From positions 18,577-58,488 of the forward strand of contig PJRA01000297.1 of NCBI GenBank assembly GCA_016987375.1: DNA of 39,912 nucleotides, in the 5' to 3' direction. A program made the translations under genes and the position numbers. This document shows positions 9,468-19,985 of the stretch, piece by piece. How positions within the stretch are numbered: the first letter of the stretch is position 1; each line of letters begins with the position of its first letter. Below the pieces are notes generated by a model. It saw only the letters and a program-made list of their open reading frames with translations, was not told the DNA's origin and made no database searches. The stretch is from Brachionus koreanus. Taxonomy: Eukaryota; Rotifera; Eurotatoria; Ploima; Brachionidae.

Positions 9468-12400
9468 ATGAATAACGGTGAATCACCTCACAGCTGGATA
9501 TTAGACAACATAAAATCTCTGATCAGACCAAGCGATGACAATTTGAGCGATTGTACGCTCACATCCAGTCCAGAAATATCACGCACCATAGACAATCAGC
9601 TAAATCCAAACGCTCGGGCTTTTTCGCCCGAAGAAATTCACCTGAAACCAGCGGGCTCCAAGCTAACCAGCTCCAACTCATCGTCCTCTATCGGATCGTT
9701 TAGCTATTTGGACGAGGACTCAGGCAACTTTTCCAAAACAAACCGGTCCACCTCCGGCTCCAATCTTCTCAACATTCCTTCCCAAAGTTTCATTAACACC
9801 AGCGACTTTATTGACTACGACTACTCGTCTTTTCATGACATGTCAACAGAGTTCTACCAGCCGTTTGTTGCTGTGCCCAGCTGTTCAAGCCAGCTAACAG
9901 TTCCCAATTTGCTCAAGTCAAGACTTAGCTCCACCTCGACACCTTCAAATTATCCAAAATTCTGCACACGCGACAAAGACTTGGCCAACACATCGGCACA
10001 TGAGTTCACCAAATACAAACCTAAAAATTTCAAGTATTCCAATCCAAAAATTCAGAAAAGTTCGAGCACTTTGTTCAATAATCTAAAGCCGATGCAAGTG
10101 CAGCACTCTACTTCGTATGACAACATAGGTGCCTTTTCGACAGCTGCTCAATGGCCTAGTACACAACTAACTCCCAATAATAAAGAACAAATAACATTGC
10201 ATGTCAAAAATTTGGACTATAAAATAAGCATGGACGAGTGGAGGCGCATTTTGATGGAAAACTTTCGCAAACACTGCAAAGACATAATAAGTGTAAATGT
10301 GGTGACAAATTCGGACAAGTCGTTGTTAGGCATTGTCAAACTAGGCTCCAAAGATGACGCCAGATTGGCCATATCCAGTCTACACCACAAGAAAATCGGC
10401 TACAAACGACTTAATGTCAGCATTGCTTTTTCTCCATCAAGCAGTTCGCCCAAATCAAAAATAGTCGCCTTGCTCAAGTCAAGTGATTCGAATGAAATGC
10501 TCTTGCCTAGATTTATAGAGCTCTATGAGCAACGTTACAATCAAACAATCACAGTAAGTGAGCTATTTAAGCTCAAGGATATTGTTTACATTACCCAGTC
10601 AAAAGACGGAAATGGTAGAATTGTCAAGCTATCGTGCAAAAATTATCACAATAATTTAGAAAACGAAATGCAAGAGCTATTACATCAGCCATATTGTTCG
10701 CTACACAAGCAAAACAATCAAATGGATGTAACTTTTTTGCCCAATGTGATTGTATCGTTGAGGACGTTCAAGTCCGCTGTGCACAAGCTATTGAACGATC
10801 ATGGAGGTCAAATGCCATTGTTGAGCTTTCTCGACTGCTACAAATGCTGCATTCTAAACCAGGGTAATGAGATGAGAATTGATAATGAAAATGGTGTGCC
10901 ATTGGAACATTTGATCACTTGTGCCCAGGATGTACAAATTCAATTTAATGAGGGATTCTACAAACAGCTTAAGTGGGAGAACGACAAGAGCCGAAGTGGA
11001 TTTAACACTCAAAAGGTTTACATTTAACATTTATTTTGCTCGATTGTTAGAAAGAAAAAAAAATTTTATTTTTTATTTGATTATTTGATGTGTGCGCTCT
11101 TTTCTCTCTTTGGCTTTAACTTGGTCTATATTTTTTAGATCACATGTTTACAAAATTAAATTATGTTTTTAAAATTTTTATTTAGAAAATTTTTAAATAT
11201 TTTAACAGAAAAAAGTGCTTTAGATAACGTAATTAAAAGATGACTAGAATCTAATTATAAAATATTGTCTTGCAAACAAGAGCTTTCTAAATTGTTTTAA
11301 TTAAAGATTATAGGATCTATTATTTCATTGCAAAAATTTTTTTTTGATTTAAAATTGATTTTCGAAAATCAGACAACTTTTTTTGTCCGCTTTTCTCAAT
11401 AGCTATAAAAAATTAGTTTTTAAATTTAAATTCAGGAAGGCTTTTCCTCTGTTCTTTTAAGCTGACATCTTTAATTCGTTCTCGAACCATGTTCCTTTAC
11501 TCTTTCTAAAATCCATGTACATTCTAATATTTAAATCAAGTCGATCTCTTGCCTTTACCTTTGCTTAACTCCGTGACACTTCCATTTAAGTGAGCCTTTT
11601 CATGATTGTTGCCCTCCGACATTTCATTCATATCCTCCGACATGTTCTTTCGTATAGTTCGTCATTTGTTATTGTATTTTTAGGATTCTTCTAAAGATAC
11701 AAGTGTGATACAAGTACAAGTGAATCTATTAAGTGTGATACAAGTGAATCTATTAATTCCTTTCCTGTTGGCTTCAGGCATTCCCCAGCATTCACTTCCA
11801 TACATTAGTGTTTTTTTTTTTTGACCCTATTCTATCCTAGTGGATAATGGGTTAGTGTTGCTTTCACTATACTATTGTATAGCTTAAGCTTTGTTTTATT
11901 CATGCAGCAGGTAGACTTTCATGCTGATTTGAGTCTTGCAAAGGTACTTTTTGCTTTTGACAATCTATTCTTAATCTCTTTGTGTGTTCCCATAGTTGTA
12001 CTGATGATGCTTCCTAGATATTTAAAGTGTGTAATGCTCTCAGCTTCAGTGTAATTGATGTTTATCTGGGTGTTAAGTTCCGTCTTTATGCACATTACTT
12101 TGGTTTTGATATATTTTATTTCAAGTCCAGTTGGTTTAGTTTATTCAGAAAATCGTTTTGAGGTGTGTATTAGCTTCTGCTATCAACACAAGATCATATG
12201 CAAATTCCAGGTCTTCATGTCTTGTGGTAAAACTCCATTGAATACCTCTAGATTATCAGTCGGTTTCCTAATGACATAGAATATTAAGACCAGGTACATA
12301 TTTGGAAAGACTAGGCATCTTTGTTTTACTTTGGAGCTTTCAGATTTCCTCCCTCTTCGGTCCAAAGAGTTTCTATATGAACGCTATCAAAGGCTAGTCT

Positions 12401-14122
12401 GTTCGTAAATAATTTTATCAAATTTAATCAAACTTTTGTCATGGCGAAGCCTCTTCTTTTAATAGTATTTAAATTTGAGAAGACTAAAAAAATGTCAACA
12501 TGAAAAATATTTTAAGAATTTAATCAATTTTAATAAAAATTTTTTTTTTTGAATTTTGAAAATTTTTTTATTAAAAAAAAATTAAATAAATTTTTATAAA
12601 GGTTTCTAAAAAAATTGATTTCTCGGAAACCGTCGACGATGAATGTGAAGACGCCCAGCGTAGACTTAATCAATTCAATCACGAAACAATTGAATTATTC
12701 AAAGGAGTACCACGTTGCACAATTCTCTTGTCAAAATTTAACAATGAATACCACAAAAAGTACGGTCGTCAGTGTCGTGTGGCTGACTACGGTTTCACTA
12801 AATTGTACGAATTGCTAGAGAGCATACCGCATATAGTTCAAATAGTTGATGGAGAATTTGAAAAAAAATTGACGCTAACACACCGTGTTCAAGTGAAGCG
12901 TTTTTCCAATGATCTGCTTAAGGTTCTCAAGACTCACAAGCAAATGTTCGCCGACGAGTTTCCTTACATGTACGAGAAACATTTTGGAAGAACATTCGAC
13001 ATCCGCGACTACGGAGTGTGCTATTTAGAGGACATGTTAGCCGAGCTACCGGATTCAATAATAACCAGAAAGGAAATAGACCAGCGCACTTTCATTCAAA
13101 TACCCAAGTTAGTACAAGACGATCAGGAGATAATGTGTATAAATAGGCTTAAAGTAGACGTAATCGACATGCTAAAGCCAAGGCCTAGATTTTCCATTCA
13201 GTTCAACAAATTTATTCCTAATTATCATCACCATTTCGGACGACAATGTAAACTAAGCAACTATGGATTCTCCAAATTGGTCGACTTGCTTGAATCAATG
13301 GCTGACACAGTCAGAATAACTTGCAAGGATGGCATTCAATTTGTGCAGCTTAAACAAGATATTCAAATAGATATTATTTGTCAAAATCTAGTTAAATTGA
13401 TAGAAGAATCTAATTTTAAAATTCGCGCTGGCATCAAAAAATTAGAAGAAATATACACAGCTAAATTTGGTACTTTGTACTTTCAGGATTTAAATTGTAT
13501 GAATTTTGCAGGACTATTGTCTTTGTTGCCCATGGAGGCTCATCTTATACAAATTGAGTACAATGGCTTGGACATGATGCTAAGTGTTGATGCATTGAAT
13601 GAGCGAGATTGTAAGCGTGTGTGTAGATTATTGATGAACAAGCTAATGGATGATTTAGAAGAGTTGGTAGTTAAATTTATGAACGAATTTAAATGCTGTA
13701 AATTTTCTCATTTGTGGGATTTTCTCATGAAACAGTATGATCTAAGCGGCAAATTAGTCAATGTCAGACAATTGAACTATGTTGTCAAAATGTTAGGGGA
13801 TTATTTTATTCAAATGAACGATGGAAAAGTGCTTGTTATGAATAGTTTGATTACTGGTCTAAGTGATTTTTACTTTTTCGGAAAACAAATTCGCAATTTA
13901 TTCAAATTGAATAATTTATTGGACATTTCGTTAAATGATTTGGAAAGTTTGTACATTCAGACTTATGGAAACAAGTCGGGTTTGCCGATTAAGAGATTCG
14001 GGTATGTAGATGCCCAATTACTGCTCAGTCAAGGTCTTAGTTTGATTGTGAGCATTAAAAAGTATCAGAATGATAAGCGAGTGTGTCTTAATCGAGAGTT
14101 TTGGCGTGAGTTATTTCATTAA
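9468..14122 (+). CDS. MARF1: MARF1-like RNA-binding protein: RRM plus LOTUS/OST-HTH repeats (two exons)
   Basis: Exons 9468-11015 and 12602-14122 join in phase 0 (ends ...NTQK, resumes VSKKIDF), giving about 1022 aa. The acceptor is ATAAAG; the donor AAG|GTTTAC is weak. The N-terminus (1-235) is Ser-rich and disordered. An RRM follows at about 242-322 (LHVKNLDYKIS, LGIVKLGSKDDARLAI). OST-HTH/LOTUS repeats then run from about 330 to the end; the clearest carry FNNEYHKKYGRQCRVADYGF, KHFGRTFDIRDYGVCYLEDM and NYHHHFGRQCKLSNYGFSKL, the signature of MARF1. MARF1 proteins silence meiotic and transposon mRNAs; LOTUS domains bind RNA, and the fly protein recruits the CCR4-NOT deadenylase. The vertebrate N-terminal NYN endonuclease is absent here, as in the fly protein, and upstream sequence holds only tRNA-Phe. 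The start is the first ATG of the open frame. Confidence 0.88.
11430..12420 (-). pseudogene. RTE-type non-LTR reverse transcriptase relic inside the MARF1 intron (antisense)
   Basis: The minus strand of the intron reads, across frameshifts, as the middle and C-terminal part of an RTE-clade reverse transcriptase. It shows LAFDSVHIETLW (motif A region), DLEFAYDLVLIAEANT (motif C region, where FADD is expected), FKYLGSIISTTMGTHKEIKN, then SKAKSTFARLKSAW, and LMYGSECWGMPEANRKG. The motif C FADD is read as FAYD, so a catalytic Asp is lost. Stops and shifts are frequent. A short local tandem duplication of a TGTGATACAAGT unit lies at about 11,701-11,755. The copy is 5'-truncated and dead. Confidence 0.75.
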
Positions 14123-14740
14123 AACAAATTATTTTTTCTAATTATTTTTCTTTAAGCTAAAACTTTTTTTGACTCGAGTAATTTGAGTGAGTCGTTTAGC
14201 TCGTCAAGCATGTCCCCACAGCAAAAATAGACTATTTTAATGATTTTTTTTTTAGACAAATTTTACAGTATTTTTTATTTTAACCAAGTGAATTTTTATT
14301 TTTTTGTAAAGCAATTGTATTTTATGCATTCATTAAAGAGTAGTCTATAGAGAATTTTAAAAATTTTAAAAATGAGCCCAGCTTATTTACTCTTTATAAT
14401 GGACCCTGATTTTATTACATTTGATTAATTGACTTTAAAAAATAATTCAATTTTTTTTAAGAATTTTAATTTAATTTTTTAAATTCTAATAAATATATGT
14501 CCAATATTTTTTATCCAAAACTATTTTTTATTCAAAATTTTTTGCTTAGAAAAATAAAAAAAAAGTTTTACATTCAAAAATTTAAAAAAAAAATTCCCAA
14601 AATTTTCACTTGATTGTTTTTATTTTTTTTAAATTTAACTTAAGCTATGTAAAAAATTTGAACGGATAAATGCAATTAAAAATGATCACAAAAATAAAAA
14701 AGAAAAACAGAGTTGAAATCAAACTGAGTTTGAAAAAAAG
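14123..14740. other. 3' flank of MARF1-like gene, AT-rich, no gene seen
   Basis: Plain A/T-rich sequence follows the MARF1 stop. Its last part (about 14,692-14,740) is the inverted copy of the 3' flank of the tRNA-Phe gene at 9 kb. No open frame or RNA is otherwise recognised. Confidence 0.5.
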
Positions 14741-14813
14741 TGCCGAAACTCGGGATCGAACCAAGGACCTTTAGATCTTCAGTCTAACGCTCTCCCAACT
14801 GAGCTATTTCGGC
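14741..14813 (-). tRNA. tRNA-Phe (anticodon GAA), inverted identical copy
   Basis: This is the exact reverse complement of the tRNA at 9012-9084: all 73 positions agree, including the CTTGG variant of the T stem. The 3' trailer (T-run, then CAAACTCAGTTTGATTTCAA and on into CTCTGTTTTTCTTTTTTATTT) is also identical for about 48 bp, while the 5' flanks differ except for TGA just before the gene. The structure is complete and probably functional. Confidence 0.97.
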
Positions 14814-14958
14814 TCAAGACTTCATCATTTTTTTTTGAATAAAAATTCAAAATTTCAAATTTGCAAAATTTTTAAATTTTTTTCTTTATCTAGGAAATGT
14901 CTAACAGTTTCCCAAATATAAAATAAAATTTGGGGAACTTATGCCGTATTTTTACTAA

Positions 14959-15156
14959 ACTACATGGAAAAAAATTCAAACATTAATTAACCAAAAAATC
15001 GACCATTGTACGTGTCCTGTTTGCCAAGAATTGTGTTTTAATAATTTTTTTGAATGTGACGACTGCAAATATTGGTATCATTTTAAATGTGCTAAAGTAA
15101 GCGTTTATCATCGAAAAGGTAAAAGTAAGCCTAGTTCGTGTTCTAAATATGACTAA
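14959..15156 (+). pseudogene. PHD-type zinc-finger ORF fragment (retroelement- or host-derived)
   Basis: An open stretch without its own ATG encodes CTCPVCQELCFNNFFECDDC, then KYWYHFKCAKVS, ending SSCSKYD and a stop. The spacing C-x2-C, C-x2-C, W-Y-H-x2-C with a further Cys is a PHD-finger pattern. PHD fingers occur in chromatin readers and also in ORF1 proteins of some non-LTR retrotransposons; the surrounding relics favour the second. It ends abruptly, has no start, and splice partners are not evident. Confidence 0.45.
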
Positions 15157-15418
15157 GTATGTAAGTCTACATTTAATTAAACTTTGTTATGATTTTATTA
15201 AAAATATTAAAATAATAAAGTAGATTTTGAGGAGAAAAATGTTTCATTCCGCATATTCCGCTAATAAATTCCACAAAAAAAATATTGATACTAAAAAGCG
15301 GAATTCCGCATTTTAGTAGGTCATTTTGCGTCATATAAACAAATAGGAATCTAAGATCATTTTTTTTAATCAATTATTTTCAGCAATCATTATATTGACA
15401 ATTTGATGCACTGATTAA

Positions 15419-15616
15419 ATGAAACTACATTCTAGTTCAATGTTTGGAGTTATTTTGGAAGAAGAATTCAAAACTGCAAAGATGATTAAAAGACTGAACT
15501 ATAAGAGAGGCAATTATGTTGACATTAGAAAAAAATTTAATTCAGTAGACTGGTTTAATCAACTAAATGAAAAAATGCCGAAACATGTAGTAAGCAGTTT
15601 TAATTACTTTAATTGA
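15419..15616 (+). pseudogene. Possible fragment of a non-LTR retrotransposon ORF
   Basis: A 65-codon frame includes KRGNYVDIRKKFNSVDWFNQ. The pattern (Y-x-x-I/M-R-x-x-F/L-x-x-V-D-W) resembles the linker between endonuclease and reverse transcriptase in CR1-like elements. Nothing else of such an element is seen nearby except the PHD fragment just upstream, which might belong to the same old insertion. The match is weak. Confidence 0.25.
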
Positions 15617-15694
15617 AAAATTAATTGAAAAATGAAATTTTGGTATCTGTCGACATTTTTTCCATTAAGATGATGCTTAGTTTTACAATTTTAA

Positions 15695-15993
15695 CATGAT
15701 GAGACTCTGCCACATAGAACCAAATAGATAAAAGAGTATTTGAAAGAGAAAAATATTGCTCTCTTACTTTGGTATGCCAGATTACCTGATCTTAATCCAA
15801 TCGAGTACTTATGGTTATATATTGATGTTAAATTAATATAGAAACAAAGTTGACCTCAATTAAACACTTAAAATCGACCGTTCTAAAAGAATCGTTAAAT
15901 GTACCTAATAAATGTGTGAAAAAATTAATTGAATCAATGACAAAACGCATTATTGCTTTTTATGATGCAAAAGGTGATCATTTTAAATACTAG
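15695..15993 (+). pseudogene. Tc1-type transposase C-terminal relic
   Basis: The plus strand reads DETLPHRTK, stop, IKEYLKEKNIALLLWYARLP, then DLNPIEYLWLYIDVK. After a disruption it continues FTSIKHLKSTVLKESLN and CVKKLIESMTKRIIAFYDAK, ending GDHFKY and a stop. The block S/LPDLNPIEYLW is the conserved Tc1/mariner catalytic-domain signature, and the tail is the usual K-G-x-x-x-K-Y ending. The upstream half of the transposase is missing. One in-frame stop and at least one frameshift make it inactive. Confidence 0.75.
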
Positions 15994-16734
15994 TTAAAAT
16001 CATTAATGTGTTTAAGATTTTGTGAAAATACTTTTTAATATGACTCAAAGTTTTAGAATTACAGAGAAATAAAAATTATCCAACTGCTATAAACCTGTAA
16101 TTTTATGTCTTTATTCGGATCTATTAAGATCTGGTGGCTCGTGGTTATAACACAAGTAATAAAGAATAATATATTTAAATAATAACTTTATTAATAAGTG
16201 GCCGCTTCTAGCCAAAACAAATAATAAAGGTAATAATAAAAAGAAAAAGGGTTAAATTATTAGTCTTTCATGGTTTTTATATAAAAACAGCATAAAAAAT
16301 GAGAGCTCTTGTCTAAATATTTTAAACAGTGATGAATACTAGTAACTTGCTAAACGCATGAGATCATCGTACTGCACTGTGAAACTATAGACAATTAAGT
16401 TGGCTAGAGTCGATGTCGTAGTTATTTAGAGGACTACAAAAATTTATGAAAAACGCAAAACTTTTTTAAAAAAAAAACAAAAAATCTACGACTCAACGTA
16501 AATTAAAAAAAGGGCTATTAATGGCTTTGTTTGTAAGACAAAATTGTTCATCACTATAAGTAATCTAAACCTTTGCCTTTTTCATCTCAATTTTTCAAAG
16601 AAACATTCTATATTTGAGAAAAAGACAAAAAAAATGTCTATTTTTAAATAATTAATAAATAGATTTCATTAAAAAAAAAATTAAATTAATAAAATATTTG
16701 TGAAAAATTGAACTTTTCAAAAATTTATAAAAAT
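15994..16734. other. Intergenic region upstream of RPAC2, no gene seen
   Basis: A/T-rich sequence with a slightly less AT-rich block at about 16,120-16,240 (GGTGGCTCGTGGTTATAAC; AGTGGCCGCTTCTAGCC) that could be another repeat remnant. No coding or RNA gene is recognised. The last 60 bp are the 5' flank of the RPAC2 gene. Confidence 0.4.
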
Positions 16735-17055
16735 ATGAATTCTACTAACAAAATTGAAATTGCTCAAGATGGCAGCATAAGTGATTTTTCGAAAACATTT
16801 ACCATAAACAATGAAGATCATACATTAGGGAATGCATTACGTTATATGATAATGAAAAATCCAAACGTTGTTTTTTGTGGTTACACAATTCCACATCCAA
16901 GCGAGGCAAAAGTTAATTTCAAAATTCAAACAGATCAATCAATCACCGCGCTTGAAGTTCTAGAAAAAGGCCTCTTGGATTTGCAAGAAGTTTGCAAACA
17001 CGTACTGACAACATTTGACAACGCAGTGCAAGATTACCAACCTATGCAAGTCTAG
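16735..17055 (+). CDS. POLR1D: DNA-directed RNA polymerases I and III subunit RPAC2
   Basis: A 106-aa single-exon protein starting MNSTNKIEIAQDG. The core FTINNEDHTLGNALRYMIMK, then NPNVVFCGYTIPHPSEAKVN and FKIQT, is the diagnostic RPAC2/RPB11-type dimerisation fold (alpha-like domain, Pfam RNA_pol_L_2). The C-terminal helix runs through LLDLQEVCKHVLTTFDNAV. Its partner is RPAC1 in the assembly platform of Pol I and Pol III. The frame is open 27 bp further upstream, but the first ATG is at 16,735. Length fits the family (about 100-135 aa). AATAAA at 17,081 is a likely polyA signal. It is followed after 157 bp by LIPT2 on the same strand. Confidence 0.95.
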   Translation: MNSTNKIEIAQDGSISDFSKTFTINNEDHTLGNALRYMIMKNPNVVFCGYTIPHPSEAKVNFKIQTDQSITALEVLEKGLLDLQEVCKHVLTTFDNAVQDYQPMQV

Positions 17056-17212
17056 CACCTTTTAAATTATCAAGATAAAAAATAAAAAAATTTTTTTTTT
17101 TCTTTTTGCTGAATAAAAAAATTTTTATTTAAAAAATATTTCTTCAATTTTTCCAAGATTTCAAATACTTGGTACCCAATTTCAATTAGAATATTCTTAA
17201 AAGTTTAACAAG

Positions 17213-17914
17213 ATGAGCAAACTAGTTCGTGTGTTGAATGTAGGCCGATTGGAATATGACAAATGTTTGAAAATACAGCAGCATTTTTTGGCACAAAATC
17301 TGAGTCAGCCGGACTCGAACACATTGATCTTAGTAGAGCATGAACCAGTGTACACAATTGGTTTAAGAAAACAGGCATATCCAGATGAATATTTAGAAAA
17401 ATTAAAAAGCCTAGGAGCTCAAGTGAAAAAAACCGACCGAGGTGGACTAATTACATTTCACGGGCCTGGTCAGCTTGTTGCCTATCCTTTACTGAATTTA
17501 AAAAATTTTAAACCTAGCCTAAGATGGTATGTATCACGTCTAGAAGAGACCGTAATTGATTTGTGCCAAGTTAACTTTGATCTTAAAGCTTACCGAATGT
17601 GCAGTACTGGATACACAGGTGTATGGTGTAATGATGCAAAAATAGCTGCTATTGGCATTTATGCCAAAAGGTTGGTTACTTATCATGGTTTGTCATTAAA
17701 CTGTGATGTTGATTTGAAGTGGTTTAGCAATATTGTCCCATGTGGCATATCTGATAAATCAGTTAGTTCACTAAGCAAGATAATGAATAAAAATTTAGGG
17801 ATAAAACAAATTGAGCCTATGTTGTTGAACAGTTTTAGCCGAGTGTTTGATTGTGATTTAGAAATTGAAAATGAAGAACAAGTTCAAAATTTAGTTAATA
17901 AACTAGTTGGGTAA
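17213..17914 (+). CDS. LIPT2: Octanoyl-[ACP]:protein octanoyltransferase, mitochondrial (LIPT2/LipB)
   Basis: A 233-aa single-exon protein. It transfers octanoate from acyl carrier protein to lipoyl-dependent enzymes, the first committed step of mitochondrial lipoate synthesis. Visible LipB motifs are RGGLITFHGPGQLVAYPLL (about 84-102), GVWCNDAKIAAIGIYAKR with the catalytic Lys (about 138-156), YHGLSLNCDVDLKWFSNIVP (about 160-179), and the CG immediately after it with the catalytic Cys. Everything needed for activity is present. No obvious cleavable mitochondrial leader is seen beyond the short basic start MSKLVRVLNVGR, which begins the fold. A polyA signal AATAAA lies at 17,964, just before the assembly gap. 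Confidence 0.95.
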   Translation: MSKLVRVLNVGRLEYDKCLKIQQHFLAQNLSQPDSNTLILVEHEPVYTIGLRKQAYPDEYLEKLKSLGAQVKKTDRGGLITFHGPGQLVAYPLLNLKNFKPSLRWYVSRLEETVIDLCQVNFDLKAYRMCSTGYTGVWCNDAKIAAIGIYAKRLVTYHGLSLNCDVDLKWFSNIVPCGISDKSVSSLSKIMNKNLGIKQIEPMLLNSFSRVFDCDLEIENEEQVQNLVNKLVG

Positions 17915-17982
17915 ATAGACAATTCGGAAACTGAAATATTTTATTAATTGATTTCCTATTTAAAATAAAATTTAATTTTCCT

Positions 17983-18490
17983 NNNNNNNNNNNNNNNNNN
18001 NNNNNNNNNNNNNNNNNNNNNNNNNNNNNNNNNNNNNNNNNNNNNNNNNNNNNNNNNNNNNNNNNNNNNNNNNNNNNNNNNNNNNNNNNNNNNNNNNNNN
18101 NNNNNNNNNNNNNNNNNNNNNNNNNNNNNNNNNNNNNNNNNNNNNNNNNNNNNNNNNNNNNNNNNNNNNNNNNNNNNNNNNNNNNNNNNNNNNNNNNNNN
18201 NNNNNNNNNNNNNNNNNNNNNNNNNNNNNNNNNNNNNNNNNNNNNNNNNNNNNNNNNNNNNNNNNNNNNNNNNNNNNNNNNNNNNNNNNNNNNNNNNNNN
18301 NNNNNNNNNNNNNNNNNNNNNNNNNNNNNNNNNNNNNNNNNNNNNNNNNNNNNNNNNNNNNNNNNNNNNNNNNNNNNNNNNNNNNNNNNNNNNNNNNNNN
18401 NNNNNNNNNNNNNNNNNNNNNNNNNNNNNNNNNNNNNNNNNNNNNNNNNNNNNNNNNNNNNNNNNNNNNNNNNNNNNNNNNNNNNNNNNN
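17983..18490. other. Assembly gap (508 N)
   Basis: All 508 positions are N. Any gene part here is unknown. The apparent frame running through it on the minus strand is an artefact. Confidence 1.
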
Positions 18491-19759
18491 AAAGATGAAA
18501 ATTTTAAAGTATAAATTAAATTACAAATTTTTGTGAATTTCAAAGAAAAAATTGAGTTTTTAATTTTGATTTTTTTTTAGAAAAAAAAAATTCTGAGGAT
18601 TTATTTATTGTTAGTAGAGCATATCTAATTTTTTTTCTAACTCTTTATCTTTTAGTGCTACTTGATCCATGCTAAACATGTTGAAAGTTGAAAAATTTAG
18701 AATTTTCAGTTCAATCAATCAAGAAAGAAAAAATAAAATAAATAATTATTAAAATTCAAGATTTGATCATAGTGTTCATGTTTTTCAAATTTAGCCGGAA
18801 TGTAACAGGTAATTAAAACACGTTGGTGCATTCAATTCAAAAAGAATTGATCAGGTTAATTATAAAATCAATGTTTTATAAGAGTCTTCATTTTTTAAAA
18901 AAAATTATTTCAGGTCAAAATTTATTTTGTTTATCTAAGAAAAATTGGCGAACTCTAAAAGAATAAAAATAATTTTTAGTACTATTTTGGACAATAATAT
19001 ATTGAAAATTAAGTTTTCTGACTTATTTTATATTTATTTTTAATTAGGACTTGGAATCAAAGTCAAATCAAAGGTTTATCTTTATCCAAATTATGAATTT
19101 TTAAATTTTTTCTAAGTTAAAATTAATATTTTAGAAACAAATAAATTTAATTTTAATTCAATTTATGTATAAAATGCGCTCTTATCTTTACTTAAGTCAT
19201 CTTAATTTAAGACTATCAAGATGTTGTTTGAATTCAGTTATTTCCCAGTCACAAAGCAAAGGATGTTTAATCGATGAAAATTGATAGATGAATCATTAAT
19301 GAGTTAAGAACCATTTCGTGTGAATTCTATGATGAAAATTAAAATATTTCATAGAACATAATTGATGAAAATATTATTTTACTATATCAAAATTAACTTT
19401 AGAATTAAATTTTTTTTTTCAATTTGATTTAAGACGAAAATCAAATATTTCTCAGTAGAAAGACTTAAATTTATTATTCCTTTAAAAGTTATTTTCAAGA
19501 TAACTAAAATTACAAAATAGTCCTATTACTTGGGACTGGGTATATTTAAAATCAAAGAACATTAGCTAATAATTCAATCAAATAATATTTCATTATTGTT
19601 TTTGCTCATTTTTACGGTGCTTTACCACCTTTCCGCTTAAAAATAAGAGAAATGTTTTCAAATATTTATAAAAAATTAATATGAAAATTATAAATTTTAA
19701 AAATTAAATCAAATTATTATTTATTTTCAAAATAATCACTATAAAAATAATAGTTTTAG

Positions 19760-19985
19760 GCTGTAACAGGAAGGAAAGTTTCTGCAAGCTAGCTTTGAAA
19801 CCATTCTTCGTTTTTGCTTGAATTACTGAGGCAGGTAGATGATTCCACTATAAGTATTTTTTTTTTGAATGATTAAAAACAAAATTGATATCGGAATAAA
19901 GCTCTTTGTGAATTGTACATAAGACGATTCAATCTTTCTAATTTTGTTTGCTTAAATTACTCTTTGAAAAAAACTGAATTTTCTC
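19760..19985 (-). pseudogene. 3' tail of a non-LTR reverse transcriptase ORF, relic
   Basis: The minus strand reads LERLNRLMYNSQRALFRYQF, then, after a break, WNHLPASVIQAKTKNGFKAS and LQKLSFLLQP. The W-N-x-L-P-x-x-V-x-x-A motif is the CR1-like LINE C-terminal tail, as at 8.4 kb and 38.6 kb. It is 5'-truncated and broken by stops. Confidence 0.5.

Noticed and set aside
16120..16240. Less AT-rich block that might be an LTR or SINE end
   Set aside because: No terminal repeat, Pol III box pair or polypurine tract could be recognised, so no element type is claimed.
17956..18543. 195-codon minus-strand ORF
   Set aside because: It consists almost entirely of N bases of the assembly gap.
18611..18679. 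22-codon minus-strand frame MFSMDQVALKDKELEKKLDM next to the assembly gap
   Set aside because: It looks protein-like, but it is too short, has no splice signals that fit, and lies beside 508 unknown bases. It cannot be supported as a gene.
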